Origin: Pseudonocardia benzenivorans CB1190
GTDB lineage: Bacteria; Actinomycetota; Actinomycetes; Mycobacteriales; Pseudonocardiaceae
DNA: 64,000 bases
Assembly: GCF_000196675.2 (NCBI RefSeq)
Contig: NC_015312.1
Coordinates: 4,092,001-4,156,000, forward strand
Direction of reading: 5' to 3'
This document shows positions 1 to 22,636 of this stretch, one piece after another. The position numbers and the translations under genes were made by a program. Below the pieces are notes generated by a model that was not told the DNA's origin, did no database searches, and saw nothing but the letters and a program-made list of their open reading frames with translations. Numbering within the stretch: the stretch's first letter is position 1; every line of letters begins with the position of its first letter.

Positions 1-274
1 GGAGGCAGGACACGTTGGCGCAGAAGTGCATCCCGTACACGAAGTAGACGTACAGGTGGCCCGCCGGACCGAACATCACGGCGTTGCGCGGGGTCCGGCC
101 CCGGTAGCTGTGCGACGCGGGATCGTCGGCGGCGCGGTAGGCCTCGACCTCGACGACGCGGACGGCGACCGGGCCGTCGGGCGTGTCGGCCTCGAGCACC
201 GTGCCGAGCAGGCGGGGGGCGACCTGGAGGACGTCGGCGGCGAGCTCGGCACGACTCACGAGCGGGTCCGGCAC
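1..274 (-). CDS. mpg: DNA-3-methyladenine glycosylase (AAG/MPG family), 3' end outside window
   Basis: Base-excision repair glycosylase that removes alkylated purines. Only the N-terminal ~91 residues are in the window; the gene continues past position 1. The translation carries the family signatures [29 protein letters not shown] and [16 protein letters not shown], which form the AAG active-site fold. I place the start at GTG 274 because a TAGCAT -10 box (287-282, minus strand) lies 7 nt upstream, suggesting a leaderless transcript; GTG 259 is an in-frame alternative. The gene is divergent from the MerR gene and shares the 275-332 promoter region, so the MerR operator may also affect it. Confidence 0.9.
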   Translation of the reverse strand, partial: MPDPLVSRAELAADVLQVAPRLLGTVLEADTPDGPVAVRVVEVEAYRAADDPASHSYRGRTPRNAVMFGPAGHLYVYFVYGMHFCANVSCL

Positions 275-295
275 GCGGCGGATGCTACGTCGGGC

Positions 296-326
296 TTGCA
301 CCTCACGCGGCGTGAGGTCGCATGAT
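296..326 (+). promoter_or_regulatory. MerR-type promoter/operator with 19-bp spacer and dyad
   Basis: TTGCAC (296-301) and CATGAT (321-326) are separated by 19 bp, the long spacer typical of MerR-activated promoters. The spacer region holds a perfect dyad, CCTCACG-CGG-CGTGAGG (301-317), between the two boxes. Six nt after the -10 box comes the ATG of the MerR gene at 333, so the mRNA is probably leaderless and the regulator autoregulated. Confidence 0.85.
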
Positions 327-332
327 CGCGTC

Positions 333-1142
333 ATGGACGGGACCTGGAAGGTCGGCGCGGTCGCCGAGACGAGCGGGCTGACGGTGCGCACGCTCCATCA
401 CTGGGACGAGATCGGGCTGCTCAGCCCGACGCTGCGGAGCGACGGCGGGCACCGGGCCTACACCGCGGACGACCTGGCGCGGCTGTACGTGATCCTCGTA
501 CTGCGCGATCTCGGGCTGCCGTTGGAGTCGATCCGGACGTGTCTCGCGGCGCCCGTCGACGCGCCGCGGCTGCTCACCGACCAGCTGGCGCAGCTCGACG
601 CGACCATCGAGCAGCTCGGACGGCTGCGCGCCCGGGTCGCGGACGTCCGCGAACGGGCGGGCGCCGGGACGCACCTCGGTGACCCCCGCGAGCTGCTGAC
701 GCTCATGCGCGACGCCCGGCCGGGCGTGCAGGCACTGCTCGACCGTCATCTCGACGACGAGGAACGCGCCGCGCTCGCCGAGGGCGCCGCGCAGGCCGGA
801 CCGGCGTTGCCGTACCTGCTGGAGGTCGAGTGGCCCCAACTCTACCGGGAGGCCGACGCCCTGCGACGTGACGGCGTCCCGACCGACGACCCACGGATGC
901 GCCGGATCGCCACCCGTCTCGACGAGCTGTCGGCGCTCGTCGGCGGCAGGCGCGACGGGCAGCGCCCGCACGACACCGCGGGCGGCGCGACCCCGGGCAG
1001 CGGCGGGGCGCCGAGCGGGGGTGGGGTACGCCGGGCGTGGCGCGAGGACCCGGCGGCGATGTCGGGCCAGCCGGCCGAGGTCGCGGCGTCGTGGCGCGAC
1101 CTCGCCGACTACGTCGAGCAGGCCAGGGCGGCGCGCCGATGA
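333..1142 (+). CDS. MerR-family transcriptional regulator
   Basis: Activator of the MerR superfamily, 269 aa. The N-terminal winged helix-turn-helix is clear ([20 protein letters not shown], residues 4-23), followed by the HRAYT wing and a coiled-coil dimer helix (about 78-110). The remaining ~150 residues form an alpha-helical domain like the TipAS-type ligand-binding domain of drug-sensing MerR proteins, ending in a Gly/Pro-rich linker and a last helix. No metal-binding cysteine pair is visible, so a metal sensor is unlikely; the ligand is unknown. The start at 333 follows from the promoter spacing (leaderless). It overlaps the next gene by 4 bp (ATGA), so the small membrane protein is probably co-regulated. 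Confidence 0.9.
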   Translation: MDGTWKVGAVAETSGLTVRTLHHWDEIGLLSPTLRSDGGHRAYTADDLARLYVILVLRDLGLPLESIRTCLAAPVDAPRLLTDQLAQLDATIEQLGRLRARVADVRERAGAGTHLGDPRELLTLMRDARPGVQALLDRHLDDEERAALAEGAAQAGPALPYLLEVEWPQLYREADALRRDGVPTDDPRMRRIATRLDELSALVGGRRDGQRPHDTAGGATPGSGGAPSGGGVRRAWREDPAAMSGQPAEVAASWRDLADYVEQARAARR

Positions 1143-1324
1143 ACGCCGCGACGTCGGTCCTCCCGCTCGGGCTGCCGGTGGCCGTCCTCGTCGTACTGGC
1201 CGCCACCGGGGTGGTGGGCTGGGACGTGGTGTTCGCGGTCGTGGCCGCCGTGATCGTGCTCGCCCTCGTCCAGTGCCTGTGGCGACGGCCGCCGCCCCGG
1301 ACCGACGAGCGGTACGGTCCCTGA
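1139..1324 (+). CDS. small two-helix membrane protein
   Basis: A 61-aa hydrophobic protein with two predicted membrane helices (about residues 9-25 and 28-47) and a short Arg/Pro-rich cytoplasmic tail. I do not recognise a family. Its ATG overlaps the MerR stop codon (ATGA), so it is translationally coupled to the regulator and is the only other gene in that operon. It could be a small effector of the MerR response or a membrane partner, but nothing in the sequence fixes a function. Confidence 0.7.
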   Translation: MNAATSVLPLGLPVAVLVVLAATGVVGWDVVFAVVAAVIVLALVQCLWRRPPPRTDERYGP

Positions 1325-1371
1325 CGCGGCGCGGTGTCGTGCGCGCAGGGCCGAGGTCTGCCCGCCCGCCG

Positions 1372-6834
<5,463 letters not shown>

Positions 6835-6838
<4 letters not shown>

Positions 6839-7740
6839 GGGATCACCATCGTTCCGACTCCCTCGGACGTGAACACCTCGAGCAGCACCGAGTGCGGTAC
6901 CCGCCCGTCGATCACGTGTGCCTGGCCGACCCCGTCGCGCACCGCCCGCAGGCAGGCCTCCATCTTCGGCGCCATGCCGCTCTCCAGCGTCGGGAGCATC
7001 GGCTCCAGCTGGTCGGCGGTGAGCTCGCTGATGATCGAGTCGGGGTCGGGGTAGTTCGCGTAGAGCCCCTCGACGTCGGTGAGCACCACGAGCTTCGCGG
7101 CGTCGAGGGCGCCGGCGAGCGCCGCGGCGGCGCTGTCGGCGTTGATGTTGTAGACCTGCCCGTCGACGTCGGGTGCCACGCCGGCGACGACCGGGATGCG
7201 CCCGGCGGCGACGATGTCGAGCACCGCGTCGGGGTTGACCGCGACGACGTCGCCGACCAGCCCGATGTCGACCGGTTCGCCGCCGACGAGCGCCGTGCGC
7301 TTCTCCGCGGTGAACATCCCCGCGTCCTCGCCGGACAGCCCGACGGCGTACGGCCCGTGCTGGTTGATCAGCCCGACGAGCTCGCGCCCGACCTGGCCGA
7401 CGAGCACCATGCGCACGACGTCCACGGTCTCGGGCGTGGTGACCCGCAGGCCGCCGCGGAACTCCCCCGGCAGCCCGAGGCGGTCGAGCATCGCGCTGAT
7501 CTGCGGGCCGCCGCCGTGCACGACGACCGGGTGGATGCCGGCCAGCCGCAGGAACACCATGTCCTGGGCGAAGGCCTGCTTGAGCTCGTCGTCGATCATC
7601 GCGTTGCCGCCGTACTTGACGACGACGATCTTGTCGTGGAAGCGCTGCAGCCACGGCAGCGCCTCGGCGAGCACGCCCGCCTTCTCACCGGCGCGCTTGA
7701 GCCGCGCGGCGGCGGCGCCCGGTTCAGGAGGGGTAGGCAC
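6835..7740 (-). CDS. argB: acetylglutamate kinase
   Basis: Phosphorylates N-acetylglutamate; usually the arginine-inhibited committed step. 301 aa of the amino acid kinase fold. Motifs: VVKYGGNAM near residue 35, VVHGGGPQI near 75, and the ATP-site [12 protein letters not shown]. The N-terminal helix ([21 protein letters not shown]) resembles the hexamer-forming, arginine-sensitive type. I chose GTG 7740 because GGAGGAG lies 4 nt upstream on the minus strand; this start overlaps argJ by 17 bp. Confidence 0.96.
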
Positions 7741-8884
7741 TGTTCTCCTCCACGTAGGCGTGCGAGAGGTCGGTGGTGAGGATCTCCCCGGCGCCGTCGC
7801 CCAGTCCCAGGGCGATGTCGACGACGATGTCCGGGCCGGACAGGTCGGCGTCGGTGCGCCCGCCCGCCGCGACGCCGCCCGTGCACAGCCGGACACCGTT
7901 GATCGTGATGTCGATGCGGTCGGGGTCGACGTGCGCGTCGGAGTAGCCGACGGCGGCCGCGACCCGGCCCCAGTTGCCGTCGGACCCGAACAGCGCGGTC
8001 TTGACCAGCGAGTCGCGCGCGACCGTCCGGGCGACGACGACGGCCTCGTCCTCGGTCCGCGCGCCGGTGACCCGCACGACGATCCGCTTGGTGACGCCCT
8101 CGGCGTCGGCCTGCATCTGCCGGGCCAGGTCGCGGCAGACCGCGGTGACGGCCGCGGTCAGCGCCTGCGCGTCGGCCCGCACCCCGGACGCGCCGGAGGC
8201 GAGCAGCAGGACGGTGTCGTTGGTCGACATCGACCCGTCGACGTCGAGCCGGTCGAAGCTGACGCGGACCGCGGCCCGCAGCACCTCCTCCAGCGAGTCC
8301 GGGTCGACGACGGCGTCGGTGGTGACGACCGAGAGCATCGTCGCCATCGACGGCGCGATCATCCCGGCGCCCTTCGTGAGGCCGCCGACGCTCCACCCCG
8401 CGGGGTCGACGTGCACGGCCTGCTTGGCGACGGTGTCGGTCGTCATGATCGCGGTGGCGGCCGCGAGCGCCGCGTCGCCCGACGTGTCGAGCGCTGCCGA
8501 GGCCTTCTCCACGCCGGCGAGGACGACCTCGCGCGGCAGTTGCTTGCCGATCAGCCCGGTCGAGCAGACGGCGACGTCGATCGCGCCGCAGTCCAGCAGC
8601 TCGGCGGCCTTCTCGGCCGTCGCGTGGGCGACCTGGAAGCCCTCGGGACCGGTGCAGGCGTTGGCCCCGCCGGAGTTGAGGACGACAGCGGTGAGTGTGC
8701 CGGTGGTGAGTACCTGCTGGGACCAGAGGACGGGCGCGGCCTTGACCTTGTTGCGGGTGAAGACACCTGCCGCGTGGTGCTCGGGCCCGTCGTTGACGAC
8801 GAGCGCGAGGTCGAGCGCGCCGGAGGCCTTGAGCCCGGCGGCGACGCCCGCGGCCCGGAACCCGCGCGGGGTGGTGACGGTCAT
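7724..8884 (-). CDS. argJ: glutamate N-acetyltransferase / amino-acid acetyltransferase
   Basis: Transfers the acetyl group from N-acetylornithine to glutamate (the cyclic arginine pathway) and may also acetylate glutamate from acetyl-CoA. 386 aa. The self-cleavage site is in [14 protein letters not shown]: cleavage between Ala181 and Thr182 frees Thr182 as the N-terminal nucleophile of the beta chain. The C-terminal [20 protein letters not shown] is typical. It starts 28 bp after argC. With ArgJ in the operon no ArgE deacetylase is needed. Confidence 0.97.
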   Translation of the reverse strand: MTVTTPRGFRAAGVAAGLKASGALDLALVVNDGPEHHAAGVFTRNKVKAAPVLWSQQVLTTGTLTAVVLNSGGANACTGPEGFQVAHATAEKAAELLDCGAIDVAVCSTGLIGKQLPREVVLAGVEKASAALDTSGDAALAAATAIMTTDTVAKQAVHVDPAGWSVGGLTKGAGMIAPSMATMLSVVTTDAVVDPDSLEEVLRAAVRVSFDRLDVDGSMSTNDTVLLLASGASGVRADAQALTAAVTAVCRDLARQMQADAEGVTKRIVVRVTGARTEDEAVVVARTVARDSLVKTALFGSDGNWGRVAAAVGYSDAHVDPDRIDITINGVRLCTGGVAAGGRTDADLSGPDIVVDIALGLGDGAGEILTTDLSHAYVEENSAYPS

Positions 8885-8912
8885 GTCGGAAGTCCTTCGG
8901 GGAGCGTACTGA

Positions 8913-13435
<4,523 letters not shown>

Positions 13436-13479
13436 GAGTTCTCCAGGATTCTGCGGTGGTGTTCGCGGGGGTGGCGGGG

Positions 13480-14616
<1,137 letters not shown>

Positions 14617-15456
14617 TCAGCCCGACCTGCGCATCCCCGCCGGATCCGCACCCTGCCGCCGGGTCCTGGCTGCGACCGAGCCGTAGAGGCAGATCGCGGC
14701 GGCGGTAGCCAGGTTGAGGCTCTCGGCGCGGCCGTGGATCGGGACCGACACCCGGTGGTCGGCGGCGGCGAGCACCTCGTCGGGGACGCCGTGGGCCTCG
14801 TTGCCGAACACCCAGGCGACCCGGCCGCCCAGTACGGCGTCCGCCGCGGGGTCGTGCAGGTCCAGCTCACCGTGCGCGTCGGCGGCCAGCAGGACGAGCC
14901 CGGCGGCACGGCACGCGGCGAGCACCGCGCCCGCGTCGCGGTCACGGGCGAGCGGCAGATGGAAGACGCTGCCGGTCGAGGCGCGGACGGCCTTCCCGTT
15001 GTGCGGGTCGACGGTGTCGCCCGCGAGCAGCACGGCGTCGGCGCCCGCGGCGTCGGCGCACCGGACCACGGTGCCGACGTTGCCCGGGTCGGCGACACCG
15101 ACGAGCACGGCCACCAGCTGCGGCGCAGCACCCAGCGCCTGCGGGAGCGGAACGTCGAGCAGGTCGCAGACCGCGACGAGGCCCTGCGGGGTGACGGTGT
15201 CGGACAGGCTCGCGGCGGCGCCGTCGGTGACGTCGACGACGCGGGCCCCCGCAGTACGGGCGGCGGCGACGAGCTCGGGATGGCGCTGCGCGGCGTCGGT
15301 GGTCACGAACAGCTCGTGGACGGCCTGCGGCGCGGCCAGCGCCTCGCGGACGGCCTGGGCGCCCTCGACGAGGAAGCGACCGGCCCGTTCACGACCCGCG
15401 CGCCGCAGCAGCTTCCGGGCTGCCGCGACGCGCGGGGTGCGTTCTGTTCCGAGCAC
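14617..15456 (-). CDS. SpoU/TrmH-family RNA 2'-O-methyltransferase
   Basis: 279-aa SPOUT methyltransferase, probably 23S rRNA directed; the mycobacterial homologue at this locus is called tsnR. N-terminal substrate-binding domain (RAGRFLVEGAQAVREAL), then the trefoil-knot domain with SPOUT motifs GVADPGNVGTVVRCADAAGA, VAWVFGNEAHGVPDEVL and the SAM-binding IHGRAESLNLATAAAICLY. The start is uncertain; I use GTG 15456, 8 nt after the rplT stop, giving the usual TERTPRVAAARKLLRR beginning. It is probably co-transcribed with rplT. Confidence 0.9.
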   Translation of the reverse strand: MLGTERTPRVAAARKLLRRAGRERAGRFLVEGAQAVREALAAPQAVHELFVTTDAAQRHPELVAAARTAGARVVDVTDGAAASLSDTVTPQGLVAVCDLLDVPLPQALGAAPQLVAVLVGVADPGNVGTVVRCADAAGADAVLLAGDTVDPHNGKAVRASTGSVFHLPLARDRDAGAVLAACRAAGLVLLAADAHGELDLHDPAADAVLGGRVAWVFGNEAHGVPDEVLAAADHRVSVPIHGRAESLNLATAAAICLYGSVAARTRRQGADPAGMRRSG

Positions 15457-15464
15457 GGGCTCGC

Positions 15465-15851
15465 TCAGGCGGCGTTGCCGTCCTGCGCGCCCTGGGCCGG
15501 GACGTTGGCCCTGGCCAGCTCGACCAGAGCGGTGAAGGCGGCCGGGTCGCTGATCGCGAGCTCCGACAGGTTCTTGCGGTCGACCTCGACACCCGCGGCC
15601 TTGAGGCCCTGGATGAAGCGGTTGTAGGTCATGCCGTTGGCGCGGGCGCCCGCGTTGATGCGGGTGATCCACAGCTGCCGGAACTCGCCCTTCTTGGCGC
15701 GACGGTCCCGGTAGGCGTAGTTCAGCGAGTGGAGCATCTGCTCCTTCGCCTTGCGGTACAGGCGGGAACGCTGGCCCCGGTATCCGCTCGCCGCCTCGAG
15801 GGTGGTGCGGCGCTTCTTCTGGGCGTTGACCGCGCGCTTCACGCGTGCCAT
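15465..15851 (-). CDS. rplT: 50S ribosomal protein L20
   Basis: 128-aa 23S rRNA-binding ribosomal protein needed early in 50S assembly. [19 protein letters not shown] and the helical [23 protein letters not shown] region are characteristic. Third gene of infC-rpmI-rplT. In Bacillus and E. coli L20 represses this operon through a leader RNA; I could not identify a matching structure upstream. Confidence 0.98.
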   Translation of the reverse strand: MARVKRAVNAQKKRRTTLEAASGYRGQRSRLYRKAKEQMLHSLNYAYRDRRAKKGEFRQLWITRINAGARANGMTYNRFIQGLKAAGVEVDRKNLSELAISDPAAFTALVELARANVPAQGAQDGNAA

Positions 15852-15931
15852 GGGTGTGGTCCTGTCTCTCGGTCGGCCGGTCCGGGCGAGCGTGGTCGCC
15901 GGCGTCGGCCGGGGTCAGCGGGGTCGGTGGC

Positions 15932-16126
15932 TCAGCGCCCGAGCAGCTTCTTGACGCGCTTCACGTCGGCCTTGGCCACGGGCACGGTGCCCGACAGGTC
16001 GCGGGTCTCCTTGCTCGACTTGACCTCGAGCCGGTGGCGCAGACCCGTCTGCTGCCGGCGGAGCTTGCCGCTGCCGGTCACCTTGATCCGCTTCGAGATA
16101 CCGCTGTGGGTCTTGTTCTTGGGCAT
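15932..16126 (-). CDS. rpmI: 50S ribosomal protein L35
   Basis: 64-aa basic ribosomal protein beginning [20 protein letters not shown], the family signature. Start ATG 16126; an upstream in-frame extension exists but lacks family similarity. Spaced 70 bp from infC and 80 bp from rplT. Confidence 0.98.
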   Translation of the reverse strand: MPKNKTHSGISKRIKVTGSGKLRRQQTGLRHRLEVKSSKETRDLSGTVPVAKADVKRVKKLLGR

Positions 16127-16196
16127 GGCTGATCCGTTCACGTGTGACGTCCGGGGACGTCGGTGGGGGCGTGCGGTGGTCGGCGGAGCGGGCCGG

Positions 16197-16805
16197 TCAG
16201 GCCTGCGACTCGTCGGCCGGGGCGGCGTCGCCCGCAGCGTCGGCACCCGCGCCGTCGGCCGCCGCGTTGTCGGCGTGGGCCGGGCGCTTGGCCGGCTTCT
16301 TGAGCGGAGCGATCACCATCGTCATGTTGCGGCCGTCCTGCTTCGGCGCGGCCTCGACGACCCCCAGGTCCACGACGTCCTCGGCCAGTCGCTGCAGCAG
16401 CCGGAACCCCAGCTCGGGGCGGGACTGCTCGCGGCCGCGGAACATGATCGTCACCTTGACCTTGTTCCCACCCTCGAGGAAGCGCACGACGTTGCGCTTC
16501 TTGGTCTCGTAGTCGTGGGTGTCGATCTTCGGCCGGAGCTTCTGCTCCTTGATCACCGTGAGCTGCTGGTTGCGGCGGGACTCGCGGGCCTTCTGCGCGC
16601 TCTCGTACTTGAACTTGCCGAAGTCCATGAGCTTGCAGACGGGCGGCCGGGCCTGGGCCGCGACCTCGACGAGGTCGAGCTCGGCCTCCTGCGCCAGCCG
16701 CAGGGCGTCCTCGATACGCACGATGCCGACCTGTTCGCCGTTCGGCCCGACGAGCCGGACCTCGGGAACTCGGATGCGGTCGTTGATGCGCGTCTCTGTG
16801 CTGAT
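16197..16805 (-). CDS. infC: translation initiation factor IF-3, AUC start
   Basis: Binds the 30S subunit, prevents 50S joining and checks the start codon. About 202 aa: N-domain ([36 protein letters not shown]), basic linker, C-domain ([50 protein letters not shown]), then an Ala/Asp-rich tail. No ATG, GTG or TTG lies near the conserved beginning; the frame reads ATC-AGC-ACA-GAG-ACG, and AGGAG lies 5 nt before that ATC (16805-16803). A non-AUG start lets IF-3 repress its own synthesis, as with the AUU of E. coli infC. Confidence 0.93.
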   Translation of the reverse strand: MSTETRINDRIRVPEVRLVGPNGEQVGIVRIEDALRLAQEAELDLVEVAAQARPPVCKLMDFGKFKYESAQKARESRRNQQLTVIKEQKLRPKIDTHDYETKKRNVVRFLEGGNKVKVTIMFRGREQSRPELGFRLLQRLAEDVVDLGVVEAAPKQDGRNMTMVIAPLKKPAKRPAHADNAAADGAGADAAGDAAPADESQA

Positions 16806-16815
16806 GGGGTCTCCT
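16803..16815 (-). promoter_or_regulatory. infC ribosome-binding site with AUC initiation codon
   Basis: On the minus strand AGGAGA (16815-16810) is followed by CCCC and ATC (16805-16803). A strong Shine-Dalgarno sequence at ideal distance from a near-cognate codon, where the conserved IF-3 sequence begins, is the arrangement for IF-3 autocontrol. Confidence 0.75.
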
Positions 16816-17352
16816 CGTATAGACGTCGTGTGCTCGGCGACGACAAGAGAGACCCGGGATTCGACGACGAGGCGGACGGCATGCGCCGCCTCGGCATCGG
16901 ACCTGGACCCGGCCACCTGGGGTGACTGCGGGTGGGAGCGGGGCTCCACTTGATCGCCCTGACACGGTGTTGCTGATCCGCGCTGCGAACAGCGCGAAAA
17001 AGTCAACGCGCGACAGGGTGGTCGCATTCCGAAGGGTACACGCCCCCTCCCACCGGGTCACCCGGGGTCGGTGCCGGGTCCGAGGCCCCGGGCGACACCG
17101 ACCCCGACACCGACCCCGCACCCCTGGCCGGACGACGGGCGAGCGCGATCGCGGCGGCGTCGTCGAGTCGTCCACCTGCGGCGAGACGGGCGCGGCGCAG
17201 GTCCGGGAGGTGGAGTCGCGAGCGCCCGGCGCAGCCGCGCGACGAGCGTGGGCACCGCGGCCGCCGGGTCGCCCGGCGCGGCCTCGACCCGCACGAGGTC
17301 GACGAGCCGGTCGATCGGGGGCCCCACCCGGAAACTGCCCGACGGCATGTGC
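16816..17352. other. infC upstream region with decayed minus-strand reading frames
   Basis: No intact gene. A TTGACT hexamer at 17010-17005 (minus strand) is a possible -35 box for infC but I find no good -10. On the minus strand, two short protein-like segments lie in different frames: VGPPIDRLVDLVRVEAA with VPTLVARLRRALA (about 17330-17220), then LRRARLAAGGRLDDAAAIAL (about 17205-17145). Together they look like a frameshifted remnant of a helical protein, family unknown. A short CACCGACCCCGA repeat is at about 17096-17122. Confidence 0.4.
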
Positions 17353-17494
17353 CATCCACGGACCGCGGCCACCGGAACCGTGATGCGGCCCGACACGCTG
17401 CGCCGCTACGCGTCCGAGGCCGGATTCGCCGACGACGACGTGCTCGACGTCGACGACGACTTCTTCCGCCTCTACCGGCTCGTCCCCCGACGAG
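17353..17494 (+). pseudogene. C-terminal remnant of a class-I SAM methyltransferase
   Basis: The + strand here reads AATGTVMRPDTLRRYASEAG followed by FADDDVLDVDDDFFRLYRLVP, closely matching from memory the last ~40 residues of a common actinobacterial methyltransferase group (xxTGTVMRP...YA.EAGF...D.FFRFYRL). Nothing of the SAM-binding domain is present upstream, there is no natural start, and the frame runs on without a stop into the uvrA 3' end. I read it as a decayed gene tail. The minus-strand frame over it is a shadow. Confidence 0.6.
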
Positions 17495-17542
17495 TCCGCA
17501 CGACCTGCCGCACCGATCGGTCACGGCCGGTGCGGCGGCCGG

Positions 17543-20455
<2,913 letters not shown>

Positions 20456-20753
20456 GGTGTGCCCCTCCCGACGGCTCCTGGACCCTGATACCCGGATCTC
20501 GTTCACCGGACCCGTCGACATCCCCGCCCATGCTAGGCGGGGGGTCCGACAGGAACCGCTCGCCCGGCGGCCGTCCGGTGGGTGGTCCGCGGCGCGCGCC
20601 GAGCCGTGCGCGCGCGGGCCGCCGACACGGGCCGCGGTGTCGTCGTGTCCAACGCCCCGGCCGCCGCGGATCATCCGTGGGACGTCCCACCGGACCGGGA
20701 GCCCGACCAGAGTCGCACACATGTTCGACGGCCCGCGCGGCGGGGCGCCCGCC

Positions 20754-20866
20754 GCTGTCACCCCGCCGCTGTCACCCCCGCCGTCGTCACCCGGTCGCTG
20801 TCACCCGGTCGCTGTCACCCCGCCGATGTCACCCCGCCGATGCCACCCGGCCGAGGTCACCCGCCG
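20754..20866. repeat. 14-bp tandem repeat, about 8 copies
   Basis: Head-to-tail units of consensus GCTGTCACCCSGYC, starting at 20754, 20768 (15 nt), 20783, 20797, 20811, 20825, 20839 and 20853. The GTCACCC core is kept in 7 of 8 units and divergence rises to the right. The array lies in the intergenic region between uvrA and the MBL hydrolase. Confidence 0.9.
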
Positions 20867-20931
20867 AGTCGGCCTGCCGGGTCGCCGCCGCGGACGTCGA
20901 CGCCGAGGTCACCGCCGCTAAGGTTTCCGCC

Positions 20932-21606
20932 GTGGACGTCCTCGACGAGTACACCGGTCACACCGACCCCGGCGGCGCGGCCATCCGCCGCGACCTCGGC
21001 CCGCTGACGATCTCCAAGGTCTCGGTCGGCCCCATGGACAACAACGCCTACCTGCTGGTCTGCACGGCCACGCACGAGGCGCTGCTGATCGACGCGGCGA
21101 ACGAACCGGAGCGGATCGCCGATCTCGTGGGCAGCGGGCCCGACCGGCCGGAGCTCCGCCACCTCGTCACGACGCACCGGCACGACGACCACTGGCAGGC
21201 GCTCGGGGCCGTCGCGGGCATGTTCCAGACGCGCCAGATCGCCCATCCGCTCGACGCGCCGTCGCTGCCGATCCCGATGGACGAGGTCGTCGAGGACGGC
21301 GACACGATCGCGTTCGGCGAGATCGAGCTCGAGGTCATCCACCTGCGCGGGCACACACCCGGCTCGATCGCGCTGCTCTACCGCGGCGCCGACGGACCCC
21401 ACCTGTTCACCGGCGACTCGCTGTTCCCCGGTGGCCCGGGCAAGACGTGGTCGGCCGAGGACTTCGGCTCGCTCGTGGGCGACCTGGAGGACCGGGTCTT
21501 CGGTCCGCTGCCCGACGAGACGTGGTTCTACCCGGGCCACGGCGACGACTCGACGCTCGGCCGCGAGCGCCCGAGCCTGCCGGAGTGGAAGGCCCGCGGC
21601 TGGTAG
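20932..21606 (+). CDS. metallo-beta-lactamase-fold hydrolase
   Basis: 224-aa MBL-fold protein of the glyoxalase-II-like group. Metal ligands: THRHDDHW (HxHxDH variant), GHTPGSIAL, FTGDSLFPGG and YPGHGDD. The mycobacterial homologue is next to uvrA too. GTG 20932 is 7 nt after TAAGGT (20919-20924), implying a leaderless message. Substrate unknown; a thioester or glutathione/mycothiol-type thiolester is possible. Confidence 0.92.
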   Translation: MDVLDEYTGHTDPGGAAIRRDLGPLTISKVSVGPMDNNAYLLVCTATHEALLIDAANEPERIADLVGSGPDRPELRHLVTTHRHDDHWQALGAVAGMFQTRQIAHPLDAPSLPIPMDEVVEDGDTIAFGEIELEVIHLRGHTPGSIALLYRGADGPHLFTGDSLFPGGPGKTWSAEDFGSLVGDLEDRVFGPLPDETWFYPGHGDDSTLGRERPSLPEWKARGW

Positions 21607-21700
21607 CGGCGCCCGACAACCGGGCGGCGACGAGGTCTCGTCGACCGGAGGCCCGCGCGACGCGCGCGACCGGAGATCGGCCGGGTGCGACGATGGGCGC

Positions 21701-22192
21701 ATGACGCAGGGCGATGTCCAGGACGGCACCCGTGAACGCATCGAGGTCGCGCGGACGATCCCGGCCGAGCCGTCGGCGATCTTCGCGGTGCTCACCGACC
21801 CGCGCGGCCACGTCGCGATCGACTCCTCGGGGATGCTCATGGGCGCGTCCGGCGAGCGCGTCACGGCGTCGGGCGACACGTTCGTCGTCCACATGGACCG
21901 GGAGGCGCTCGGCGACGTGCCGCTCGGGCAGTACGACGTCACGGTCACGATCGGCACGTTCGAGCCCGACCGGGAGATCTCCTGGACGATCGTCGGGGTC
22001 GTGCGCCCGCCGATCGGGCACGTCTACGGCTACCGGCTCGAGCCGACCGAGGGCGGCACCCGCGTCGTCTCCTACTACGACTGGTCCGGCATCGACCCGG
22101 TCTGGCGGGCACGCGACATCTTCCCGGTGATCTCCGAGTCGGCGCTCAAGGCGACGCTGGGCATCCTCCACCGGACCGTCGCGCCGCGCTGA
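21701..22192 (+). CDS. SRPBCC (START/Bet v1-like) protein
   Basis: 163-aa single-domain protein of the polyketide cyclase/dehydrase superfamily: VARTIPAEPSAIFAVLTDPR at the N-terminus, a central beta-sheet (YDVTVTIGTFEPDREISWTI) and a C-terminal amphipathic helix (ESALKATLGILHRTV). The fold binds a hydrophobic ligand in a cavity; no catalytic residues can be assigned. ATG 21701 is 95 bp after the MBL gene. Confidence 0.85.
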   Translation: MTQGDVQDGTRERIEVARTIPAEPSAIFAVLTDPRGHVAIDSSGMLMGASGERVTASGDTFVVHMDREALGDVPLGQYDVTVTIGTFEPDREISWTIVGVVRPPIGHVYGYRLEPTEGGTRVVSYYDWSGIDPVWRARDIFPVISESALKATLGILHRTVAPR

Positions 22193-22636
22193 CCGCCCGC
22201 TCGCACACCCTGTTCACCATCCTGCGCCGGGTCGCCACGGCGTACCTGCTACTGCTGGCGATCAAGACGCCGTGGTCGGCGTGGCGCGGCGGCCGCACGC
22301 CGACGGGGGCGGTCCCGAGACGGCCGGGTTCCGGGTTCCGGGTTCCGCCGGTTCCGCGTGGGCTTCCTGTCCACTGTGTGGCGCACGCCGCCGAGTAGCC
22401 CCCGGCCGCCGAGAGCGCGCGGTGGCACAGCCGCACCGGATGCTCGCGCGCAGAGATCGACGGTTGACCCTGCGTGATCGACGGTGCCGTACGTCACGTC
22501 CACTCGCCCGTTCGAACATGCGGACCCGGGCGCCGCATCCATAGAGTGTCCACATCGACCGCGCGACGCCCCCGTTCAGCGTCGCCGCGTCGGGACACGT
22601 CGGGGTCTCGGACACGTGGCGAGGGGCAGGATTCGG
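22193..22636. other. intergenic region upstream of the LCP gene
   Basis: No convincing gene. A + strand frame just after the SRPBCC stop reads LFTILRRVATAYLLLLAI, a membrane-helix-like stretch with no start codon, perhaps a remnant. GGTTCCG is repeated four times near 22325-22360. A GTTCGAAC palindrome lies near 22510 and a TAGAGT box at 22542-22547 could be the -10 of the LCP gene. Confidence 0.4.

Noticed and set aside
183-332. N-terminal extension of the MerR protein back to position 183
   Set aside because: The extra residues have no family similarity and the promoter (-10 at 321-326) lies inside them.
17058-17396. Minus-strand protein beginning MSGRITVPVAAVRGW
   Set aside because: Opposite the methyltransferase remnant and without similarity; only its downstream part looks protein-like, in a shifted frame.
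20456-20560. LexA/SOS box upstream of uvrA (also checked upstream of uvrB)
   Set aside because: No TCGAAC-N4-GTTCGA match; only isolated GTTCGA half-sites. The CCCCGCC hairpin at 20522-20542 is not specific.
22146-22544. Small frames on both strands between the SRPBCC and LCP genes
   Set aside because: No Shine-Dalgarno, no similarity, composition artefacts.
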